DNA from: Merluccius polli
Taxonomy: Eukaryota > Chordata > Actinopteri > Gadiformes > Merlucciidae
NCBI GenBank assembly: GCA_030340625.1
Contig: JAOPHQ010001993.1
Coordinates: 392,001 to 456,000 of the forward strand
Direction of reading: 5' to 3'
Length of the DNA: 64,000 bases
The notes below the pieces were generated by a model, which did not search any database, was not told the DNA's origin, and saw nothing but the letters and a program-made list of their open reading frames with translations. How positions within the stretch are numbered: the first letter of the stretch is position 1; every line of letters begins with the position of its first letter. Positions 11,900 to 22,910 of the stretch are shown in pieces. The position numbers were made by a program, and so were the translations under genes.

Positions 11900-11979
11900 C
11901 ATGGCTGTGCATGGTATCAAAAAATAATGCACATCTCCCCAGCCAATCAGAATCAAGTATTCACCTGGGCCATGGTATG
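11900..11979 (-). mobile_element. hairpin element copy C, deletion derivative
   Basis: Read on the minus strand it starts CATACCATGGCCCAGGTGAA, then TACTTGATTCTGATTGGCTG (the left end seen near 29160). It passes directly to GTGCATTATTTTTTGATACC, which matches the right hairpin arm of copy A. The middle of the element is missing. Confidence 0.6.
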
Positions 11980-12100
11980 AATGAAATATAAATCATTATG
12001 TTTCCCACGGAGTGCAGCAGCACAGCCAATTGCAGAGACCCGTTGCTGCCTCAAGATTGCGCATAGTAACCTAAATTTATCCAATCAGCATCCTTGAATC

Positions 12101-12503
12101 TGATGCCTCTGGGGCGCTGAATTTAGTTCCCCAAGCCAGTGACGTGGAAGCGTCACTGTATGCATTGTATGCTCTCCAAGCAGAGTCAGACAACAAGGAC
12201 ATGCACTGGTCAATGACGGACGTGAATTCAATACGATCTCTTCACCAGCGTCCATTTGAGAGGAGAACTTTGGTGGAAAACCTAAAAGTGAAACAGCTTG
12301 GTCCTGATCAACCCGACATTGCAGGGCTCGGGAAAAAGGTAAAGGTTAACTTTTTATATTAAATTAACTAATATAAATAAATCAATATGAAATAATGATT
12401 CCACTGTTATCCTGCAGTTTGTGTTACATTGTATTGGGATGGTTAGTCAAATTGACTGAATATGGCACAGCCCCACCCCCATATTTTTTACCAGCCGCCA
12501 CTG
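12101..12503. mobile_element. hAT-type DNA transposon remnant
   Basis: The right end, CCAGCCGCCACTG at 12491-12503, is the complement of CAGTGGCGGCTGG, a terminus common to fish hAT transposons. A plus-strand frame at 12144-12362 contains FERRTLVENLKVKQLGPDQP, reminiscent of the N-terminal region of hAT-type transposase-related proteins. The left border is uncertain and no full transposase is present. Confidence 0.45.
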
Positions 12504-13937
12504 GTGACAACATGAATCTGTATTTATTCTTGTTACGCAAGTGCCAGCTCACCTGCGCAAAATATACCAAAACCACCCAGCCTTGAAATATTTGCATATG
12601 AAGTTTAAGCAATAAGGCATGAGAGGCCGTGATTTACAGCTAGGGCCGTTGTTAGGCACAACCCAATCATCATTCTTCCACCAAGAAATATAGTTCTTCA
12701 AGACAGCAAAATGTTAGCCAAGCAACACAGGCTAACATACTGGCAAATCAGGCTTTATAGCTTGGGGTGATTGTTAACATTTAGATGTTTGTAGCACAAA
12801 ACTACACTACTACTAAAAATAATTGTTACGCGGCCACAGGTGTGTGTTTAACCACAGCTTCAAGCTCCATAATGGCAGGTTTTGGAGCCAGCTCTCCAAG
12901 TCCTGCTGCTCTCCGGTAAAGCTCAGCCTGCTCCATGTTACAAATGGACATCTATGGTTTTCCAGTGACCTCTTTCTCACAACCGCAGTCGCTTTCCCTG
13001 TTCCGGTATTAATTTTCCTCCCGAAACCTCAGACAACCTCAGAGGACATTTCTTACAATAGATGCGCCACAGCCGGCGCAAGATTTATCGTGGCGCAGCA
13101 GGGAAAAACCTTGCCTTTGTTTTGCCAGTGATACTGCTGCTTTTTCATCCCGGATGAGACAGAGCTCTCTACAAGGTTCACTGAAAAATTGCTTCTAACA
13201 TTATCCCTTCCTAGGCAATGACTTCACCACCAGGCAGCCCACTTCAAGAGTGAGTTGTGTATACGCTGAAAAGACAAAAAAAGCAGATCAGGTTTCTCGA
13301 AGCACAAGGTCTAAAATAAGCAGTGGCTCACTCAAGAGTTCCTCCTCAGGTGCAGATTGTAATCTCCCACAAGGGACTAAAAAAGATACAACCATGGGGG
13401 ACCATCAAGAAAAGCCTCATTAAAGCCCTAACCGTCCACGTCCACGCCTCTGCACACACAGAAACATGGATGGACCATCTCGGCTAGCGACCTGCCTTTC
13501 TCTCGACAGGAAGCCGGAGCCACCAGGGTGTTTCCTGAGGTCAAAGGGCAAACGCTGCCACCGTCTGTTATGCTTCCCGCCTGCGTTCCATCACCAGACA
13601 ATTAGGAGTTGGGACTTAATTCTGGGTCATCTCATTAGGCCGCACACACCAGAGGCGACGAAAGGGAGGAGACTCTATTTGGGCCACGCTTTTCCCACAG
13701 AACTCTCCATGACCCGGTTGCTCATCAGTAATCTATGTCAGTTTTCTAGCGGCTCCAAGTTATTAAGCTACCGTTTCACTATTATTACAATCGCTAGTCC
13801 TTATAGCCAAAGTGAATCACAGTGAATACAGATGCGTGTCGTTAACAAGCACGTAGAAAAGTAGACTGTTGCTCAAGGATGCATACAGGCACACTGCGTT
13901 GTGGGATCGACATTGGGCATCAAACCTGGAACGGTCA

Positions 13938-13938
<1 letters not shown>

Positions 13939-13997
<59 letters not shown>
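13939..13997. repeat. ATT trinucleotide repeat
   Basis: About 19 uninterrupted ATT units. The poly-Leu and poly-Asn frames across it are artefacts. Confidence 0.97.
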
Positions 13998-13999
<2 letters not shown>

Positions 14000-14401
14000 C
14001 CCAAACAATCTTGTGGTGACATTTCTGCTGTGGTGGATATGAGCAAGGCTGGATTTGTACCCCCAGGGGCCCCTGGGCACCGAAGCTCATAGCCCTCTCC
14101 CACACACACACATTAAGAAAGGCTTAAGAAAAACTGATCTGGAATCTGTGCATTGTTTTGGTTTAGTTAGTGACTTATTATTATTGACTTAATTCAGATA
14201 TTCCCACTGAGTCATTCAGAAGCAGGTAGTAGGGGGTCAGGCATATTTAATATCAAGCACAATACACAATACACAATAAAACAGCAAGTCAGTAGACCCC
14301 TGTGTCGATACTAACGGCCACAGAACGGAAACAAAAAAGCACATCCATGAAGAGCAATGCCTGTACAAAGAGGTCGACACAAGAGGCATGTGGCGGCTTA
14401 C

Positions 14402-14526
14402 GTTCTTGAAGCCGCGGTACAGGATCTGCAGCTCTTTGCGGGAGAACCGGGTCTGGGCCTCCAACTGCTCCAGGCCTTCGGGCCGGTGGCGCACCGCCGA
14501 CTGCTCCAACTCATCCTCAACGCTGT
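14402..14526 (-). CDS. kcnip4: kcnip4 common exon 3, start of conserved core
   Basis: The exon begins with AC, which completes the split codon, and encodes 41 residues from SVEDELEQSAVRHRPEGLEQ to ELQILYRGFKN. The acceptor is CCAG and the donor GTAAG. This is the shared junction for every alternative N-terminus. It contains the first core helix, including RPEGLEQLEAQTRF and KELQILYRGFKN, which helps build the hydrophobic groove that holds the Kv4 N-terminus. RPEGLEQLEAQ is closer to KChIP1 and KChIP2 wording than to mammalian KChIP4 (RPEALELLEAQ). The rest of the protein is clearly KChIP4. Confidence 0.96.
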
Positions 14527-15289
14527 CTGGAGGGGAGGGGCAGAGGAGGAAAAGAGAGTCAGACGTGCGTGTAAATTATAGTATGGGAGGACACTAGAGA
14601 TGTCCGCAAGTTGTCAAATGTGAACCAGCGGTATTTTGAATTTGTTTTGGTCTGTTTCCTGAAGTGCTGGGTTGAATCTGAACTGAAGCGCTTGAGGAAC
14701 CATATCTCAAGCACAGCTGAAGAAAGCGTGTCTCTGTAGTCTCTTTGAAAACTCAACAAAGTTCAAATGGATAAACGAAAAAATAAACTGCTATTTAACA
14801 CTGTGCCACGTTTCTTCCTTTCCTCCTCATGTCACTTTCTCTTCTCTGGAAATAAGTGGCTATTTAAAACAATGGCTTTCTTTTTGGAAAAAAACAATTT
14901 CAAAACAAAACCACAATATTATGACATCTCATCTCATCAGCAAGACGCCAACTTGTTTGAAAACCCGGGGGCCTTTCGTTGGCTAGGTAATTAGGGGGGG
15001 GTCCCTGGGCAACACAGTAGTCTTCTCTAAGCCGCCTCACGATGAGGAGCCGGCGAGACCTGGAGCACCTTTTTAACGGCCCCTGTAATGGTGGCAGCCA
15101 CTGTCTTGGCGCTGCCGGCGGCTGTGCTGATTCGCTTTGGTCACCACGGAGACGCTCTCTCCATCTCTCTTGTCCAGCTGAAGTGTGGCGCGAGTCTCTA
15201 AAAGCCTCATTAGCTCTCGGTGTGGCTGGATGCCAGCAGACCGTGGCTGCCATTTTGGCTACAGATTAACCAATGACGACAGAGGGGTT

Positions 15290-15993
15290 TAGAGTGTGTA
15301 TGTGGCTGAGTGTGTGTGTATGTGTGTGTCTGAGTGTGGGCGTCTGTGTGTGTCCGAGTGTGTGAGAGAGAGAGAATCTGTGTGATGTCTGTGAGTCTGA
15401 GAAGAGTGTGTAGCTCTGAGTGAGGGAGTGTGTGGCTGAGAGTGTGTTTGGCTCCAAGTGTGTGTCAGTGTGTCTGTGTCGGCCATGCGTGCACGTTTCC
15501 TGGCATGGAATAAAACAGCCTGATAATTTGCTGTGGCAATTATACATGCAACTGAAGTGTTGAACTAACTGCTGAACTGAACTGTTGAACTTAACTGTTT
15601 CCGGGGGATGTATACCCATCATCCATAATAGAGGCTTACTTAACCCTTACTTATAACCCTCTCAGTTGTTCAGTCAACTAAGAGCTAGGATGTCCTAAAT
15701 GTATACACAACCTGGGCCATTTGACACCGTAGCCATGACCCTTGTGTGCTGCGGTGACATTCAACAAGACTAATAGCCTTTTGTTTTGTCTAAAGCAACC
15801 ATCCCCACCGCCCCCACCCCCCCCCCACCCCCAAGACCAATGCCTCAATTTTCCCAGAATACGCCAATGTCGGATGCTGAAGACAGCAGTTTCACCACAA
15901 TCACAAACAGCGCCAAGCGAGCACTTAACTGCTGACGTCCATATGAGGTATAAACACAGATAGAGAGAGCTAGAGAGAGACACAGAGAGACAC

Positions 15994-16024
<31 letters not shown>

Positions 16025-16105
16025 AAAAACAAAGAAAGAAAGATCACATTTGTGGTAAGCAGTAAAATCATCAGAGAAGGAGAGAGGAGGGGGGGGGGGG
16101 AGGGA
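15290..16105. repeat. simple-repeat cluster (GT-rich, GA-rich, C and G runs)
   Basis: An imperfect GTGTGAGTC-type stretch at 15290-15480, a CCCCACC run near 15805-15832, a GA-rich run at 15960-16025 and a G run near 16090-16102. It lies just downstream of the exon 2b donor. Confidence 0.8.
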
Positions 16106-16142
16106 GGTAGGAAGGGAGCAGGTTTGGAAATGGGCAACTTGC

Positions 16143-16244
16143 TTTGGTGACTGGCGGATGGCTTTTTGGCAGCGGCGCACGGAAAGAGCCTCATGAGTCT
16201 GGCCCTCACGCCCAGCTTGCGCCCATTCCGTGGGCGGACGCTAC
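16143..16244 (-). CDS. kcnip4: kcnip4 exon 2 of the KChIP4b form (basic, cysteine-bearing segment)
   Basis: The exon starts after an AG at 16246-16245 in phase 1, carries 33 codons and ends with an A that makes Asn with the next exon. With that codon it encodes 34 residues, the same number as the human exon 2 segment. The core RARLMRLFPCAAAKKPSASH aligns with the human ERLMKLLPCSAAKTSS region. In related KChIPs the cysteine near this LPC motif is a palmitoylation site; that role is inferred here. The donor is GCAAGT, not GT. The preceding exon, which should encode an MNVRRVES-type start, was not found in the window. The polypyrimidine tract before the acceptor is weak. Confidence 0.85.
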
Positions 16245-19200
16245 CTGGGAAACATAGTCAACGGGGTTACCCGTCGCGTACCACGGCGAACGACCATCAA
16301 GATGAAAGCACGTAGGGTTGTGGTTGAGGGGGGACGGGCGATGGGTGAGTGTCTATATGGATTTGCGGGTTACGTAGGCCATTTTTGTTCAGGACAACAA
16401 CACGTGTTACAAGACCAAGGGGCTTGAGTCTGCAGTTTGCTTCCCCATAAGGAACTTGTGAATGATCCAACTAGGATTCATTCTTTACTTGTAAACTGAA
16501 ACTGGGTTTAAAAGAAAACTCTTGAAGGAGAGCTGAACCCAAACTTCATCCTCTCCCAAAAAGTTCCTAAAAGTTGAATGGTCAGTCGAGTGTGACGTTG
16601 GTATGAAGGAAAAAGTGTGCCTCGAGTGAAGGAAGAAAGACTGTAAAAGTGAGTCATTTACTCACAAAGCTTTTATAACTTTGTATAACTTATAAATTAT
16701 GACTCAAATAATGGTGAGAATAGATAATGCCTGATTAAGAACACTACATGAGGAATACTAACTAAATAACCAAGTATTAAGTCAGACTGTCATCACCATT
16801 GGCAGATGTTTCACATTGGAATTCAGGTTGGATGCATCTTTATCTTAATGCTGGATTTTGTTGACATGGTGTTTTTCTTTAAAAATATATTGAAAGATAT
16901 CTCAAAGACATCTACAAGGTTTTGGGGTTATCATTGCATCTTGTAAAACCAGACACCTCACTCCTTATGTGGAGAGGACATGCTGGCGGAAGATTTTGGC
17001 GCAAGGTTTGGAAAAAAGGTTTTGGCGGCCATCTGCCTTCATCAGACTTTAATCACTAGGCTTATACGTATCGGGAATTGTTCTGGTGTCTTACTCATGT
17101 CATGACCTTCAATAACCCCTACATTTGGAGACTTAAATATTTTGTGTGGCATAATACAGGTTTATTTTGAGCAAGAACTTTGATTACGTTCCTGAATTGT
17201 ATCTTGTTTCCTGTGTGTAAGAATAGAGCTGGATCTAAACTATTATCACGATTACCATTACAAAAACATTTGGAATACATATCGATGACAATATGCTTAT
17301 AATATCAAAATACCACTAAATCTGAGGATCATTACATTTAAAGTACATGGTCCTTTATGTAGTGATATAGAAAATCTGTTTTTCTTTCTACCATTTCAAA
17401 CCCCATGTTTTTAAATATCTTGTGAAAGTATAGACACTCATAGTGAATATAAACTACACCACTGCCACAATAAGTCAATATCTCTATTTTACGGGATCCT
17501 ACTCAAAGATGATTAACAAGACTATTTAAATATCGACCTTATCTTATGTAGGCATAATTCCTACAATTCTTACACACAATGTCCAAATAAGTAATAATGA
17601 GAAACATAACAATGATGGTTTCGCCAAATATATTACCTCAAAACAATTACGCAATTTCCAAGCAAATCCATAATTCATAATCTATAATTAAAACTCTTTT
17701 GCCTTTCAAAGTAACAAAGGCGTCGCCATGAAAAACAAATAAGTAAAGTCGGTGCAGAACAGAAGATGGCATAAGCGGGGGTCTCTGTGGCGTGGAATAA
17801 CGTGGGGTGAGAGTGACATGTCCATTAATCAGGCGGGAAAAGAGCACACAGCCAGGCCTGTCGGGATTATTATGTGACCTTTGGTTTTTTTGTAGCTAAA
17901 TGGCAACAATATGCCAGGGAGCACAGCAGCACAGCTCACACCAACAGTCCCGAACATTCACTTGCCTCAATGCTTTTTTTTGCCCGTGGAAGCTCAAAAA
18001 AAGTTCAAATGACACAAACTTTTTCCGTTTCATTTTTTCATTATTTTATGAGTGTTGTTGTCCTGAATGAAGTGTTGAAGCAAAGGGAGGGGGGTGTTAG
18101 GGAGGAGATGAATTAGTCTGCACAAACTCAAGTGACTCAAACGAGAATAGCACATAAAGTCATAGCCATGCAATCTGTATGCCTTCTTTGAAAGAATCAG
18201 CCCAACCTTAAGATACTATTGCTCCTTAATATCCAATTTAGCTTCTGCTGTAACAGGGTCAGATTCATGAACAATATATGTAGAGGCCTGGGACCGTTTC
18301 ACAATTATTTCACCTGTAAAGTGAAAAAAAACAAAAGTCCTAGAGGCACAAACAAAAGGCCTGAATACAATCATTGCGAGGTGAGAACGCCATACACAAA
18401 TTGAAAGAGCAAATCTCAGCAAAACATTTGCAATTGCACCCCGTTTAACCTTAGTCCTGCGAGGAATATCCCCCGGCAGCATTTCATCACTTATTTTTAT
18501 ATTCTCAAAGGTAAAGCCAAGCGAAAGGTTACAGACCTAAGATCCATTAATCAATACCCTCTATAGACGAAACATAGCGGCTAGTATATGAAGCCATAGT
18601 GTATCATACACTGACCGTTCTGTGGTCTGGTGTTGGCGGGGCTACACAGCACAGTTAATTTGCATACAAAGACACACAGCCTTTATACAGCAATGTTGAA
18701 TAAAACAAAGCTACTAAATAATAAGAATACAATTATAAACTTTCTTTGGGCTTTCTGCTAAAAGTCTGCCCCAGATGGGTCTGCTAAAATGACATCCCCC
18801 TTTGGGCTATTTGCTCAAGAATTATTGCCATAATTTCAAGCCATGGTACGATGAGCTCAAAAGCTAATTTGATTTAAAAAACAAACATTGTTTCACCAAA
18901 ACGGCTGCACTGCAGATCCACTCCACAATGTTCTCAAAACAGAAACAAAGTGTGGACTTTCCATCCGACATGTTCTCTTCCCCAAGAGCACAGTGTAGCA
19001 TAGTTATAGTTACAGCATAGTTTACTTTTGTTGTTCATTGAAGCATCAGAGGAAAACGTCTACACAGCAAGTATATGACATGTCAGGAAAAAACCAAACA
19101 TGAAAGCAAAAAAAAATGGTCAAACAGAAACAAAGTGTGGGCTTTCCACCCGACATGTCTGCCCCCGGAGCACAGCGTAGCGTAGCATAGCATAGCCTGA

Positions 19201-19872
19201 CAGGATCTGGTCCGGCTCATAACAGCCGGGCTCTTTGTATTCTTCAGGTCCACTGGGGACGACAGGGTGGAGGAATATAGGCCAACGCTCCACGGAGGAG
19301 ACCCCTCCCTCCTCGCTAGTGCTAGTGTTACCTGTACAGGTGATCAGGATGCAACGCTATAGCACTGTGTCTGTTTGTGTGGTCTTGTGTGCGTGCATGT
19401 GTGTGCATGTGTCAAGCGTGCAGGCGTGCTTGTGAATGGTCAGCTATGAGCTAGGGCAGGGGCTTAAGTCTGTGGTTCTGGATTTCCAGATAATGGGCCG
19501 ACCTGACCTAATTGTCTGTCTCGGTGACCTCGTTCATCAGGTTCATCTTGCGCGGGAGTACAGCGCCGACTAGAAATGGAAGACCCGTGTTCCTGCAGGT
19601 CACCAGGAACCGTGCTGCTGAATAATGAAGCGCCTGCCGTGAACTCGGTGCGTCAATGCGGGAAACCGGGCGTACGCCACTTGTTTTTCCGTGACACATT
19701 TGGGATCGTAGAGGTGAGTCGGATGTCCGACTCCCAAGGTAATCTAATCCTTGTGAAGGAAAACAAAACAACCACTTGTTAGCCAGCTGAGTGAAATAGT
19801 CAACGTAGGCGTAGAGGGAGCCTCATGGTACTCATGATGTTTGCCCCTCCTGATAGGTGCATTGGAATAAAA

Positions 19873-20300
19873 GGTAACACTTTACAATAAGGTACGCAAA
19901 AAGTGGGTAGTTACTGAGGAACGAATGAGTAACGAATGATGAACGACCAGGGCCCTAACGGGGCCCTAACAGGGCCCTAACAGGGCCCTAACTGGGGCCC
20001 TAACAGGGCCCTAAGTGACAGTTATTCAGTAACTACTGAGGAGTTACTGGTAAACAGACTAGGGGACTACTGTATTCGTTACTGAGTAACGAATGATGAA
20101 CGACCAGGGCCCTAACTGGGGCCCTAACAGGGCCCTAAGTGACAGTTACTCAGTAACTGAGGAATTACTGGTAAACAGACTAGGGGACTACTGTATTTGT
20201 TACTGAGTAACGAATGATGAACAACCAGGGCCCTAACTGGGGCCCTAACAGGGCCCTAAGTGACAGGTACTTTTTGCGTACCTTATTGTAAAGTGTTACC
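19873..20300. mobile_element. 428-bp MITE with 32-bp TIRs and 8-bp target duplication
   Basis: The ends GGTAACACTTTACAATAAGG and its complement extend as inverted repeats over about 32 bp. The flanks are GAATAAAA at 19865-19872 and 20301-20308. Inside, GGGCCCTAAC words and a segment of about 120 bp (GTTACTGAGTAACGAATGAT and following) are tandemly repeated two to three times. An 8-bp duplication fits hAT-type transposition; no coding capacity. Confidence 0.92.
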
Positions 20301-21497
20301 GAATAAAATGTGTTCAATTCAAGAGTAGACGCTCGTCATTTCAATGTCAAGAATATTAGTCCTGTTTTGGATTATTATGTTCATAAATATGTGTTAGAAA
20401 ACGTGAGAACTTGAGAATTATAAGGCATTTTTAATAATGCTTAAATGTAATTAGTTGCTTGAATGCACCATTTATAGCCCATGGATATAATGATGTTTTG
20501 ATATCTCCTCCCCAGAGCTTGTCACACGCCAATACAATGATGTGTCTCCCACAGTAAAGGCTCATCAAAGACTCAAATCAACCCATCTGATCTCCTCTAA
20601 GCTGCCCGGTGACAACGTGTGACTTCCCATGATGCACGGCAGCTTGCTCTCATGTATTGACATACTAACCCCCTCCCCCCCACCTCTGTCAAACACATTA
20701 TCTGATCATATCTTCACCTCGGCCCGCTCCAAATATAGTCTGACGATTCATGGGGCTTTGGCGGCTGCTAAAAAAGACTGTGCGGGGTATCTATGCTCAT
20801 CATCACCAAAGCTAAGTTGTTTCCCAGACCCTGTTGTCCATTTAAGGACAAAGTATGTAAACAATAGGACCAGTCAAACAGGACACGTATGGCTGATATT
20901 ACCATGGCAGTGCTGGTTGTAAATACGTGTCAAAGTGGTTTGCATTAAGTGTGAGGCAGCTCGACAACAAAACTCCCCGCCATGAGCATTTGTGATAAAT
21001 AACAGATTCAAAACTGACATTTAAATTGGTCTACGCTGAAGGAGTCACTCTCGTTCAACGATGACACATTTATTCCACTGGGTTTATTTATGCTGTACAC
21101 CGATGCATATCATATATTCAAAAGTTGTGTAGGATACTTTTTATTTCCACTCCACTCCACTTTTTATTAAAAGTCAAAATAAGCAGGTGGGTAAACAAAA
21201 GAGTAATAGAAATTATAGAAATTAATATAATTTAATAAATGGTATTTGCTATCATTGGAGGCTAATCATCCTGACCAACATCTGAAATATGAACACAGTA
21301 ATACTCACAATGAGAATCATAAAAGTCGGCTGTGCTGTCCTTGAGCTCTCATTTAGCATTTACCAGTATGGTCAATATATTCAATCTACGTTATAATTCT
21401 CCATGCAGCAGTAGTGTCACCAATGAAAGTCAACAACATTGCTCTTCAATTTGTTAATTACATCTTTAAAAGGGTGGTGCGTTTTAAAGAAAATTGG

Positions 21498-21818
21498 CAG
21501 GGCTTAATTTGAGCCGGAACACACCGGAACATGTTCCGGCACCTCCGACGGTGGATCCGGCACCTTTTTTTTTTTTTATCCCCCCCCCCGCCCCGCCGTC
21601 GGTGGTTACGATCGCGCAACCCCGTCATCGGTCTGCGGTCCGGGGTGTGTTGCGATCCCCCCCGTCGACAATCGCGATCGCCCCCCCCCCCCCGTCGACA
21701 ATCGCGAATAGCACTGCTACTTTTTTTGGAGGTACCGGTACCTCTAACCCCGTAATGAGCCGCCGGATCCACATCCCCTCTGCGTTCCGGGACCTCCCAC
21801 TTTACAAATTAAGCACTG
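21498..21818. mobile_element. 321-bp hAT-like MITE (CAGGGCTTAATTTG ends)
   Basis: The left end CAGGGCTTAATTTG and right end CAAATTAAGCACTG are inverted repeats with one mismatch. The left flank is AAAATTGG (21490-21497). The right flank begins AAAATTG, where a second MITE has inserted. The interior is GC-rich with T and C runs and CCGGAACA/TGTTCCGG repeats. The reading frames across it are not genes. Confidence 0.85.
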
Positions 21819-21825
21819 AAAATTG

Positions 21826-22105
21826 GGTAACACTTTAGATTAGGGACCACATATTAACCATTAACTAGTTGCTTATAAGCACGCACATTGGCTCTTTATT
21901 AGTCATTATAAAGCACTTATTAATGCATTATTCTGCACGACCATATTCTACAACTACTAGGCCATTAACTTTAATATTAGAGTTTCCCCTCAATAACCTC
22001 CTAATTACTGCTTATTGATAGTAAGTAAGGAAGTTGTTGTACATCAATTGCGATCTTAGCAATTAGTTAATGGTGAATATGTGGTCCCTCATCTAAAGTG
22101 TTAAC
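21826..22105. mobile_element. 280-bp MITE, GGTAACACTTTAGATTAGGG family, copy 1
   Basis: Starts GGTAACACTTTAGATTAGGG and ends CCCTCATCTAAAGTGTTAAC. The 8-bp duplication GAAAATTG lies at 21818-21825 and 22106-22113. It is closely related to the copy at 28648-28913. It sits exactly at the right boundary of the preceding hAT-like MITE. Confidence 0.92.
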
Positions 22106-22864
22106 GAAAATTGTATTACTGTAACCATTTGAGCACTCAAATGTCATTTCTGTCAAATGTCTATGAATTAATTGCACATATTTGGCTCCTCTCCTCTGTT
22201 GTCCCGTATAGAAAATAGAAATTAAACATACATCGTTTAAAATTGACTTGACTATGACTGAGAGAAAGGGAATCAATACTCAGCGACATGGAGGTCATCG
22301 AAAATAAAAAACAACAAATTAAGATAGAACTAGATTACATCATTAACTTTTCTTTTTCGAAAAAGACATTTAAGTAGAAAACACAAATGTCCCCGACTCG
22401 ATGTGATCGATGTGGCCGACGATTTAGATTTTAAAACTCCTGACCCAGTGAAGGTCAAGTCATTATGGGAAGTCAAGGAATTGATCTGCCCTCGGGACGT
22501 TCACCGCAGTACGCTTACACAACGCAACATACGGCATCGCAAACGCTGAGCCGCTAAAAAACAAAGACAGGAAAAGCTAAAGCCAATTACAAGAGTACAA
22601 GAGTATTGTACACGCTACGTTAACATCCAATTTGATTTGGAAACCCTCAATGTCCCGCGACAACAAGTCTGTAAGACGTACCCCACGTGGCAGAAGAAGA
22701 CTGAGGGCCGTGTCGTTTTGGACTGAAAAAGTGTCGTAGCAACCAGGGGGATGATAAAGTGAAAGAAGGCTAATGAATACAGATGAGCAACACCGTACCG
22801 TCTGGCAGGCCGGTGGATTGTAATCCAGGGCGGCATGTTTCCCCTTTGAGGAAACATACCGCCG

Positions 22865-22908
<44 letters not shown>
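22865..22908. repeat. CT dinucleotide repeat
   Basis: About 20 CT units with one interruption. Confidence 0.95.

Positions 22909-22910
<2 letters not shown>

Larger units (their letters stand above)
9843..14401 (-). other. kcnip4 intron between exons 3 and 4
   Basis: A 4.6-kb intron with no further coding exon recognised. It holds a truncated hairpin-element copy (11900-11979), a hAT-type transposon remnant (12101-12503) and an ATT repeat (13939-13997). The open frames at 10883-11212, 12823-13131 and 13466-13825 show no recognisable domain. Confidence 0.7.

Noticed and set aside
12823..13131. 102-codon plus frame
   Set aside because: No family resemblance, no clear borders, and it lies in an intron rich in transposon remnants.
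14900..15269. Overlapping open frames of 117 and 75 codons on both strands
   Set aside because: No recognisable motif, no splice context matching kcnip4, and GC-rich composition is enough to explain the lack of stops.
19508..19782. Open frames of 87 and 68 codons on opposite strands
   Set aside because: No domain recognised; the region may be conserved noncoding sequence, but nothing in the sequence shows coding.
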